Positions 1 to 5,803 of a stretch of 6,122 nt of DNA are shown here, one piece after another. Each line of letters starts with the position of its first letter. Within the stretch, counting starts at the first letter, position 1. A model generated the notes under the pieces. It did no database searches and was not told the origin of the DNA. It saw only the letters and a program-made list of their open reading frames with translations. The DNA lies in contig JAENWH010000126.1 of the NCBI GenBank assembly GCA_016650135.1, positions 1 to 6,122 on the forward strand, read 5' to 3'. Source of the DNA: Peptostreptococcaceae bacterium. Its GTDB lineage: Bacteria; Bacillota_A; Clostridia; Peptostreptococcales; Anaerovoracaceae. The position numbers were made by a program, and so were the translations under genes.

Positions 1-306
1 CCATACAGACCTTCAGGAGACAGACCTGCTCAGAGACCTGCACAAAGTGGCGACAGACCTCCATACAGACCGTCAGGAGACAAACCTGCACAAAGTGGCG
101 ACAGACCTCCTTACAGACCGTCAGGAGACAGACCTGCACAAAGTGGTGACAGACCTCCTTACAGACCGTCAGGAGACAGACCTCCATACAGACCGTCAGG
201 AGACAGACCTGCTCAGAGACCTGCACAAAGTGGGGACAGACCGCCTTACAGACCGTCAGGAGACAGACCGCCTTACAGACAGGACAGCAATAGACCTCCT
301 TACAGA
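1..306 (+). repeat. In-frame modular tandem repeat within infB (27/21/33-bp units)
   Basis: Three unit types, all multiples of three, alternate without spacers. Type A is 27 bp (DRPPYRPSG), type B is 21 bp (DRPAQSG), and type C is 33 bp (DRPAQRPAQSG). The order is partial A (1-18), C (19-51), A (52-78), B (79-99), A (100-126), B (127-147), A (148-174), A (175-201), C (202-234), A (235-261), partial A (262-279), then a decayed copy to ~306. Unit differences are mostly silent (CCA/CCT/CCG for Pro, GGC/GGT/GGG for Gly). The array probably continues upstream of the window. Repeat-rich N-terminal linkers of variable length are common in IF-2 of Gram-positive bacteria. The segment is predicted to be disordered and positively charged or near neutral; its function here is not visible. 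Confidence 0.95.
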
Positions 307-2289
307 GGAAACGACAATAAACCTGAAATCAAAACACCAGTTATTGCGAAACCAGCTGGCATTGATAAGCGTACTGATAAAGAAAAAGAAAAAGACAAGT
401 TTGCAAAGCTGGAAAAAGGGAAGACTAAAAAGCCTAGTTTTGTAAGAAATCTTGAAAAAGCTACAAAACCTAAGAAGCACATATCAAGACCGAAATTTGA
501 AGAAGAACCTGAAGTAAATGTTGAAGAACTGCCAGAAGGAACAATTATTGTAAATGTTCCAATTACAGTAGCTGGTTTTTGCGAGCAGGCTGAAATCACA
601 ACAACATCCGTCATCATGAAGCTTATGAAGCTTGGCATTATGGCAAATATCAATCAGTCAATAGATGAAGATACAGTGCTTGTTCTTGCTGAAGAATTAG
701 GACTGAATGTTGTTATAGGCAGAGTATCCGAAGATATTGTTGAAGAAGGAATTGAAATATTTGAAGATAAGGAAGCGGAATTAAAACCAAGACCGCCAAT
801 TATTACTGTAATGGGTCACGTTGACCACGGTAAGACTTCACTTCTTGATGCAATAAGGAAAACAAATGTTACTGAATCCGAATCCGGAGGCATTACGCAG
901 CATATCGGTGCATCAGAAGTAGTTATTAATGGACATAAAATTGTTTTCTTAGATACACCGGGACATGAAGCTTTTACAGCTATGAGAGCCAGAGGCGCTC
1001 ATGTAACAGATGTTGCAGTTCTAGTGGTAGCGGCTGACGATAGTGTTAAACCGCAGACAATAGAATCAATCAGTCATGCGAAAGCAGCTGGCGTGCCAGT
1101 CATCGTGGCAGTAAATAAAATGGACAAACCGGCAGCAGACCTGGATAAGGTTAAAAAAGATCTTAGCACTCACGGAATCTTAGTTGAAGAGTGGGGCGGA
1201 GACACCATCTGCGTACCAGTTTCTGCAAAAACAGGCGAAGGAATTGTAACACTTCTTGAAATGATATTACTTCAGGCTGAAATCATGGAACTAAAAGCAA
1301 ATCCGAACAGATTGGCTTCTGGAACTGTTATTGAGGCTAGAATTGACAAGGCAAGAGGAACAGTTGCGACATTACTGGTATTAAACGGTACACTGCACTC
1401 AGGTGACAGTATCGTTGCAGGGACAAACTCGGGTAAAATAAAATTAATGGTGAATCATCTTGGTGAAACCATTAAAAAGGCTGGCCCGGCTACAGCTGTC
1501 GAAATACTTGGATTATCAGACGTGCCTGAAGCGGGTGATGTATTTAATGCCGTTAAGGAAGATAAAATGGCCAGGGAAATTGCTGAAAGCAGAAAAACCA
1601 AACTTCGAGAAGAAGTATTTGCAAGAAATTCAAGCACAACGTTGGAACAATTGTTTAGTCAGTTGCTGGAAGGTGAAGTAAAAGAGCTTAACCTGATTAT
1701 AAAGGGTGATGTTCAAGGGTCAGTTGGAGCTTTGGAATCCTCACTTGAAAAGATGAAAAATGAAAATGTCAGAGTTAAAGTATTACACTCGGGCGTTGGA
1801 ACAGTAACGGAATCAGATGTAATGCTTGCCGGCACTTCGGGAGCGATTATCATAGGATTTAATGTAAGACCAAGCACTGCGGTCAGTCAGATTGCGGAGC
1901 GCGAGGGAGTAGAAATCAGAACGTATAGAGTCATTTACAATGTAATAGATGAAATTGAAGCAGCTATCAAGGGAATGCTTGATCCAATCTTTAAAGAAGT
2001 TATTCTTGGCAAGGTTGAAATCAGAGAAACCTTTAAGGTTCCTGGTATTGGTTTAATCGCCGGTGCTTATGTAACAGAAGGTAAAGTTGTAAGAAATGCT
2101 GAAATCAGACTTGTACGTGATGGAATTGTAATCCATGAAGGGAAAATATCATCATTGAAGAGGTTTAAGGATGATGCAAAAGAAGTTGCCAAAGGATTTG
2201 AATGCGGTATTGGAATTGAAAACTTCAATGACGTTAAAGAAGGCGATTTAATTGAATGCTTCCAAATGGAAGAAATTGAACGTAAGTAG
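1..2289 (+). CDS. infB: Translation initiation factor IF-2, 5'-truncated by window edge
   Basis: GTPase that brings fMet-tRNA to the 30S subunit and promotes 50S joining in the cytoplasm. The frame is open from base 1 with no start in view, so 762 C-terminal residues are visible and the true start lies upstream. Residues ~1-102 are a Pro/Arg/Asp/Tyr-rich repeat and ~103-170 a Lys/Glu-rich linker. The IF2-N domain spans ~181-240 (KLMKLGIMANINQS). The G domain shows all five motifs: GHVDHGKT (272-279), the switch-I GGITQHIGA (296-304), DTPGH (318-322), NKMD (372-375) and SAK (408-410). Beta-barrel domain II is ~437-535, domain III ~560-655, and the initiator-tRNA-binding C2 domain ~660-755, with GIGIENFND near the end. 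All catalytic motifs are intact, so the protein should be functional. It stops with TAG, 17 bases before rbfA. The ATG at 616 lies inside the IF2-N domain and is not the gene start. Identification is certain; only the N-terminus is unknown. Confidence 0.98.
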   Translation, partial: PYRPSGDRPAQRPAQSGDRPPYRPSGDKPAQSGDRPPYRPSGDRPAQSGDRPPYRPSGDRPPYRPSGDRPAQRPAQSGDRPPYRPSGDRPPYRQDSNRPPYRGNDNKPEIKTPVIAKPAGIDKRTDKEKEKDKFAKLEKGKTKKPSFVRNLEKATKPKKHISRPKFEEEPEVNVEELPEGTIIVNVPITVAGFCEQAEITTTSVIMKLMKLGIMANINQSIDEDTVLVLAEELGLNVVIGRVSEDIVEEGIEIFEDKEAELKPRPPIITVMGHVDHGKTSLLDAIRKTNVTESESGGITQHIGASEVVINGHKIVFLDTPGHEAFTAMRARGAHVTDVAVLVVAADDSVKPQTIESISHAKAAGVPVIVAVNKMDKPAADLDKVKKDLSTHGILVEEWGGDTICVPVSAKTGEGIVTLLEMILLQAEIMELKANPNRLASGTVIEARIDKARGTVATLLVLNGTLHSGDSIVAGTNSGKIKLMVNHLGETIKKAGPATAVEILGLSDVPEAGDVFNAVKEDKMAREIAESRKTKLREEVFARNSSTTLEQLFSQLLEGEVKELNLIIKGDVQGSVGALESSLEKMKNENVRVKVLHSGVGTVTESDVMLAGTSGAIIIGFNVRPSTAVSQIAEREGVEIRTYRVIYNVIDEIEAAIKGMLDPIFKEVILGKVEIRETFKVPGIGLIAGAYVTEGKVVRNAEIRLVRDGIVIHEGKISSLKRFKDDAKEVAKGFECGIGIENFNDVKEGDLIECFQMEEIERK

Positions 2290-2306
2290 TTCAAAACAGG
2301 AGAAAA

Positions 2307-2717
2307 ATGGGAAAAGGATATAGACAGGGAAGATTAGGAGAAGAAATAAGAAAGATTATCAGTGAACTTCTCCTAAGGGAAATTAAAGACCCCAGATTAT
2401 CGGGGATGGTCAGCATTTCTGCTGTAGAAGTGACTGCTGATGGAAGTTATGCGACTGCATATGTAAGCGTACTTGGATTAACCAGCAGCAGTGAAGCTTC
2501 AGAAGAAGAAAAAGAAGAGGTGCTGGCAGCATTTAGAAGTGCCAAAGGATTAATCAAAAGAGAAATCGGAAAACAGATCAAGCTCAGACATGTTCCGGAG
2601 GTGTTATTCAAAATGGACACCTCTATGGAGTATGGGAGGCACATTACAAGGCTGATTCATGACCTGGGCATAGAAGGAAACGAAAATGACAACAAAGACG
2701 ATGAAGACGAAGAATAA
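2307..2717 (+). CDS. rbfA: 30S ribosome-binding factor A
   Basis: Small KH-fold protein that binds the immature 30S subunit and helps mature the 16S rRNA 5' region; in E. coli it is linked to cold growth. The 136-residue product has the family hallmarks: N-terminal helix with GEEIRKIISELL (11-22), KDPRL (27-31), the strand ending YVSVLG (52-57), and the C-terminal KH block with IKLRHVPEVLFKMD (91-104) and a Ser/Glu/Tyr segment at 106-109. A Ser/Glu-rich stretch (60-71) between the second strand and the following helix is a little longer than usual. The last 12 or so residues (GNENDNKDDEDEE) form a strongly acidic tail beyond the KH core. The start is set by AGGAG at 2298-2302, four bases before the ATG. 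It follows infB by 17 bases and overlaps the probable nrnA start by 32 bases, which fits co-translation in one operon. Confidence 0.96.
   Translation: MGKGYRQGRLGEEIRKIISELLLREIKDPRLSGMVSISAVEVTADGSYATAYVSVLGLTSSSEASEEEKEEVLAAFRSAKGLIKREIGKQIKLRHVPEVLFKMDTSMEYGRHITRLIHDLGIEGNENDNKDDEDEE
2675..2688 (+). promoter_or_regulatory. Shine-Dalgarno deciding the nrnA start
   Basis: AGGAA (2675-2679) lies six bases before the ATG at 2686, inside the rbfA coding region. The two later in-frame ATGs that could also leave a complete DHH domain, at 2701 and 2734, lack a comparable purine block at the right distance. This favours 2686, although the family's N-terminus is too variable to settle it. Confidence 0.55.
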
Positions 2718-3696
2718 AGAAATTCAGTTGGAAATGGAAATGATGGCTGCAAAACTGCTTTCCGTAAACAGTGTTTTGCTGTTTCCACATGTAAATATGG
2801 ATGGCGATTGTCTAGGCTCTTCTGTGGCATTATGCAAGGGCTTAAGACTTTTGGGGAAAACAACCTATGTACTGATTGAGGATGAAATCCCGGTAAATTT
2901 ATCTTTTCTGGATAATTCATATTGCACCTTTGATCAGAATATCATTGAAAATCCTGATATTTGTATGACTGTAGACTGTGCAGAAATTGAAAGATTTGCA
3001 AAGCGGAAAGAGAAATTTCTTCAAGGAGAAACACTTATGTGCATTGACCATCATTCAACTTCTAAAAGCTTTACGGAATACAATCTGATTGATTCAAAGG
3101 CAGCAGCAACAGGAGAACTCGTATATAAACTGTTGCTTACAATGAAAGCCCCTCTGGATTCTGAAATTGGAGAGGCTCTTTATGCTGCAATTTCAACAGA
3201 TACAGGAAATTTTCAATATTCAAACACAACGAAGGAAACCCATGAAATCATTGCTGATTTATATGATTTGGGAATTAATCATTCAAAAGTCAGTGTTAAA
3301 ATTTATCAGAACATCAGACGTGAAAAACTGATGATGACAAGTATTACTTTGAGCACAATGAAACTCCTTCTGAATGGAAGGGTGGCTATCGCGTATCTGA
3401 AACAAAAGGCATTGACCGATACAGGGGCGACGATTGATGAAGCTGAGGGTATTGTAGAAACCATGCGGAGCATCAGCGGCGTAGAGGTGGCAATATTTCT
3501 CAAAGAAACAACGGAAGGAAATGTCAAGGTCAGCATGCGTGCAAAAAAAGACTTTGACGTTGCTAAATTTTCCTCAAAATTCGGTGGAGGCGGGCACGTG
3601 AAAGCAGCTGGCTTTACAATGAATGAATCAATAAAAAAATGTGTTGACATTATTACTGAAGAGATTATTCTAGCCATGTCTCAGGAGCATAAATGA
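2686..3696 (+). CDS. nrnA: DHH/DHHA1 phosphoesterase, NrnA-type oligoribonuclease / pAp phosphatase
   Basis: Cytoplasmic metal-dependent phosphoesterase. NrnA relatives degrade RNA fragments of a few nucleotides, and several also dephosphorylate 3'-phosphoadenosine 5'-phosphate. The 336-residue product has the DHH domain with motif I H35/D39/D41 (HVNMDGDCLGSS), motif II D97 (TVDCAE), motif III D121-H122-H123 (IDHHSTSK) and motif IV D172 (STDTGNFQYSN). The C-terminal DHHA1 substrate-binding domain shows MRAKK (284-288) and GGGGHVKAAGF (300-310). All metal ligands are present. It is slightly longer than the ~313 residues of the Bacillus subtilis enzyme, mainly from a Lys/Thr-rich N-terminus encoded in the overlap with rbfA; a start at 2701 or 2734 would remove it. 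It lies between rbfA and truB, as in many Clostridia, and its TGA overlaps the truB ATG. The c-di-AMP or pGpG activity reported for some DHH relatives cannot be excluded from sequence. Confidence 0.92.
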   Translation: MTTKTMKTKNKEIQLEMEMMAAKLLSVNSVLLFPHVNMDGDCLGSSVALCKGLRLLGKTTYVLIEDEIPVNLSFLDNSYCTFDQNIIENPDICMTVDCAEIERFAKRKEKFLQGETLMCIDHHSTSKSFTEYNLIDSKAAATGELVYKLLLTMKAPLDSEIGEALYAAISTDTGNFQYSNTTKETHEIIADLYDLGINHSKVSVKIYQNIRREKLMMTSITLSTMKLLLNGRVAIAYLKQKALTDTGATIDEAEGIVETMRSISGVEVAIFLKETTEGNVKVSMRAKKDFDVAKFSSKFGGGGHVKAAGFTMNESIKKCVDIITEEIILAMSQEHK

Positions 3697-4757
3697 TAAG
3701 CAAGGGAATAATAAATTTGAATAAACCGGCAAATATGACTTCTCATGATTGCGTGAATGTATTAAGACGATTGACAGGAGTTAAAAGGATTGGTCACACA
3801 GGAACCTTGGATCCAATGGCAACAGGTGTTTTGCCTTTGTGTATTGGCCCTTCTACAAGAGTAGCAGAATATCTGGAGATGGATTTCAAGAAATACAGAT
3901 GCACCTTGGTATTTGGACTTGAAACAGATACGCAGGATATTTGGGGAAAAACCGTTTCGGATGAAAGGGAAGAACTGAAAATCAGACAAAAGAAGGTCGC
4001 CGTAATTACTGAAGAAAAGATAAACAGTATTGTGAAGGATTTTAATGGTTTAATTACTCAAATTCCACCTAAATATTCGGCGTTGAAAGTGAATGGAAAG
4101 AAGCTTTATGAATATGCCAGAGCTGGCATCGAGGTTGAAATTAAATCAAGACAAGTTTACATAAAAGATTTTACAGTAAACAACATTAATTTTGAGCAAA
4201 TGACGCTTGAGTTTGATGTGACTTGCTCAAAAGGCACATATGTCCGAACAATTTGTGTGGATATTGGCCATAAATTAGGTGCTGCAGCAACCATGTCCAG
4301 TTTGATAAGGTTGGAAAGCGGAGCCTTCAACGTTGAAAATTCAGTAACAATAGAACAATTAAAAGCAATCAGGACATCTGAAGATGTAAGGGATCCGAAT
4401 ACAGGCAGGTATATCGAATATGGAAGAGCAGATGAAGAAAAATTGAAACAGTTTTTATTACCGACAGATTTCCCGTTAATTTATTTTGGGGAATTCAATC
4501 TTCCTGAAGACAGAGCCGTGTGGTTTGTTACGGGCGGGCACATTGCAGTCAGCGAAGGTAAAATAATCAGTGACCCCCTATATAAAATGGCAGAACCGCC
4601 CTTTAAAATTCGGGAGGAATACAAAAAAGCATATAAAATGTATACCGTTAAGGAGTCGAAAAAAAAATTCCTGGGGGTTGCATTCTACAATACAACATAT
4701 AACAAGTTAGTGGCAGATAAAATATTTTTAAGGGGGCTGGAGGATGCTGATTTTTAA
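3693..4757 (+). CDS. truB: tRNA pseudouridine(55) synthase TruB
   Basis: Converts U55 in the T-loop of most tRNAs to pseudouridine. The product is 354 residues, longer than the ~300-315 usual for the family. The catalytic domain is complete: INLNKPANMTSHDCV (7-21), RIGHTGTLDPMATGVLP (32-48) with nucleophile D40, the conserved Tyr in KKYRC (66-70), GLETDTQDIWG (75-85), PPKYSALKVNGKKLYEYAR (125-143), and SKGTYVRTICVDIG (179-192). The C-terminal part is PUA-like, ending in KFLGVAFYN (325-333). Extra length lies at ~228-249 and ~296-317. The start is set by AGGAG at 3683-3687, five bases before the ATG, which shares ATGA with the nrnA stop. An A9 run (4659-4667) codes Lys323-325 just after an AAGGAG motif. 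It overlaps ribF by 14 bases. Confidence 0.96.
   Translation: MISKGIINLNKPANMTSHDCVNVLRRLTGVKRIGHTGTLDPMATGVLPLCIGPSTRVAEYLEMDFKKYRCTLVFGLETDTQDIWGKTVSDEREELKIRQKKVAVITEEKINSIVKDFNGLITQIPPKYSALKVNGKKLYEYARAGIEVEIKSRQVYIKDFTVNNINFEQMTLEFDVTCSKGTYVRTICVDIGHKLGAAATMSSLIRLESGAFNVENSVTIEQLKAIRTSEDVRDPNTGRYIEYGRADEEKLKQFLLPTDFPLIYFGEFNLPEDRAVWFVTGGHIAVSEGKIISDPLYKMAEPPFKIREEYKKAYKMYTVKESKKKFLGVAFYNTTYNKLVADKIFLRGLEDADF
4731..4746 (+). promoter_or_regulatory. Two stacked Shine-Dalgarno motifs at the ribF start
   Basis: AGGGGG (4731-4736) is seven bases before the ATG at 4744, the normal distance. A second motif, GGAGG (4739-4743), directly abuts the ATG and is too close to serve it. Both lie inside the end of truB, whose TAA (4755-4757) is 11 bases past the ribF ATG, so ribosomes finishing truB could reinitiate here. 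The ATG at 4744 fits the usual RibF N-terminus, with the adenylyltransferase motif starting at residue 20. Confidence 0.7.
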
Positions 4758-5679
4758 CAGTTTAGATGAAATTAAAAACATAAAGCCTTCTGTTATAGCA
4801 TTTGGGAATTTTGACGGCATTCATTTGGGGCATCAGGAAATAATAAAGAAATCTGTTAAAAGTGCTGGCGTTTCAAATTTGAAAAGCAGTGTATTTACCT
4901 TCTCAAATCACCCTAAGAATTTAATAAAGGGTGGAATGACAGTAAAAAATATTCTTTATCCGGAAGAAAAAGCAGAAATCATTGAGAGTCTTGGGGTAGA
5001 TTATTTATTTAATATTCCCTTTGATGAAACAATAATGAATATGGATCCGATGGTTTTTATTGATGATTTACTGGTAGATAAATTAAGAATGAAAGAAGCA
5101 TACTGCGGATTCAACTTTAGATTTGGACATAATGGCAAGGGTACCCCCCAATCTCTTTTGAAAGAAGGGGAACGATGTGGCTTTGGGCTTCATGTGCTCC
5201 AACCCTACAAAGTGGACGGGAATGTAGTCAGCAGTTCTTTTATCAGAAATTTGATTGCAGATGGAAAAGTGGATCAATGTCATAAATATCTTGGCAGATA
5301 TTATTCCATCGGTGGTGAAGTGAAAATCGGCAATAAAATCGGTAGGACAATCGGGTTTCCAACTTCAAATATAATCGTTGATGAAACGATGGTAACACCT
5401 TCTAATGGTGTATATGTAACCATTTGCATATATAATGGCACAAGGTTTCCAAGTATTACAAATGCTGGTGTCAAACCAACAATTGGAGAGTACTCAAAGA
5501 ATGTGGAAACGCATATTTTTCATTTTGATAAAGAATTATACGGAAAGAAAATCAAAGTGGAGTTTTTGCAAAAAATAAGAGATGAGAAAAAATTCAAAAA
5601 TGTGGAGTCATTAAAAGAACAAATAAGAAAAGATTGTCTCTTTGCAAAAGAGTATCATATTCAGCATGGTTTGCTGTAA
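4744..5679 (+). CDS. ribF: Bifunctional riboflavin kinase / FMN adenylyltransferase
   Basis: Phosphorylates riboflavin to FMN and adenylylates FMN to FAD in the cytoplasm. The 311-residue product has the normal length and two-domain order. The N-terminal nucleotidyltransferase has FGNFDGIHLGHQ (20-31), GFNFRFGHNGKGT (122-134) and SSSFIRNLI (163-171), equivalent to the usual SST-x-IR motif. The C-terminal flavokinase has GRTIGFPTSNI (200-210) binding ATP/Mg, NGVYVT (221-226), NAGVKPTIG (240-248), a Glu at 255 that probably matches the catalytic base region, and ELYGKKIKVEF (264-274). All key residues for both activities are visible. It overlaps truB by 14 bases and is the last gene before a 124-base gap. 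No flavin riboswitch is seen nearby, as expected for a gene expressed from a translation operon. The name ribC is used for the same gene in Bacillus. Confidence 0.96.
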   Translation: MLIFNSLDEIKNIKPSVIAFGNFDGIHLGHQEIIKKSVKSAGVSNLKSSVFTFSNHPKNLIKGGMTVKNILYPEEKAEIIESLGVDYLFNIPFDETIMNMDPMVFIDDLLVDKLRMKEAYCGFNFRFGHNGKGTPQSLLKEGERCGFGLHVLQPYKVDGNVVSSSFIRNLIADGKVDQCHKYLGRYYSIGGEVKIGNKIGRTIGFPTSNIIVDETMVTPSNGVYVTICIYNGTRFPSITNAGVKPTIGEYSKNVETHIFHFDKELYGKKIKVEFLQKIRDEKKFKNVESLKEQIRKDCLFAKEYHIQHGLL

Positions 5680-5684
5680 AACAC

Positions 5685-5714
5685 TGGACAAAACCATATG
5701 ATTTATGATATCAT
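5685..5714 (+). promoter_or_regulatory. Candidate sigma-A promoter P1 upstream of rpsO
   Basis: TGGACA (5685-5690, five of six matches to TTGACA) and TATCAT (5709-5714, five of six matches to TATAAT) are separated by 18 bases, beginning six bases after the ribF stop. Transcription would begin near 5720-5723 and carry a leader of about 80 bases containing the hairpin at 5733-5782. This is consensus matching only; an AT-rich gap gives such matches by chance fairly often. Confidence 0.42.
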
Positions 5715-5732
5715 GAGTTGTTAAATAAAGAA

Positions 5733-5782
5733 TACCTATTGCTGAGTTTTTTGACACTCCGACATGGACACGGCATAAGGTG
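5733..5782 (+). promoter_or_regulatory. Candidate rpsO leader hairpin (possible S15 autoregulatory site)
   Basis: ACCTATTGC (5734-5742) can pair with GCATAAGGT (5773-5781). The helix has four pairs, a two-by-two internal mismatch (A.A, U.U), then three pairs. It extends by U.G and G-C at the top (5743-5744 with 5771-5772) and a U.G at the base (5733/5782). The 26-base loop holds a T-run and a small TCC/GGA stem (5758-5760 with 5766-5768). rpsO mRNA leaders in several bacteria bind S15 to repress their own translation. This position, just before the SD at 5791, fits such a role, but the link is inferred. Confidence 0.35.
5751..5779 (+). promoter_or_regulatory. Candidate sigma-A promoter P2 upstream of rpsO
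   Basis: A perfect TTGACA (5751-5756) is followed after 17 bases by CATAAG (5774-5779, four of six matches to TATAAT, missing the important final T). A transcript from here would start near 5786, leaving only ~18 bases before the rpsO ATG and skipping the upstream hairpin. The good -35 and spacing are offset by the poor -10. Confidence 0.33.
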
Positions 5783-5803
5783 AATGTAGAAAAGGAGAAA
5801 TAA

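Noticed and set aside
1..306. CRISPR-like array.
   Set aside because: The units are direct, contiguous and coding, without unique spacers; Pro/Arg-rich peptide repetition in the IF-2 frame explains them.
2..445. A second + strand frame open through the infB repeat, with an ATG at 47 (132 codons).
   Set aside because: The repeat units lack stops in this frame and all have lengths divisible by three, so openness in one unit is copied to all. There is no SD before the ATG at 47, the product is a Thr/Asp/Leu repeat, and the real infB frame covers the region.
616..618. ATG at 616 as the start of infB or of a short IF-2 isoform.
   Set aside because: The frame is open and IF-2-like back to base 1. 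The ATG lies inside the IF2-N domain and there is no SD before it.
300..653. Minus-strand open frame of 117 codons, Ser/Phe-rich, opposite infB.
   Set aside because: It is the complement of Lys/Glu-rich infB codons, has no SD or recognisable domain, and is a shadow of the sense gene.
3306..3677. Minus-strand open frame of 123 codons opposite nrnA.
   Set aside because: It lies fully inside the conserved DHH/DHHA1 coding region and resembles no family I know.
5705..5714. Perfect palindrome ATGATATCAT as an operator.
   Set aside because: Ten AT-rich bases occur easily by chance, no second copy is seen in the gap, and no regulator is encoded nearby.
5740..5752. T-run after GCTGAG as a terminator for ribF.
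   Set aside because: No complementary CTCAGC or other GC-rich arm lies upstream, so no terminator stem forms.
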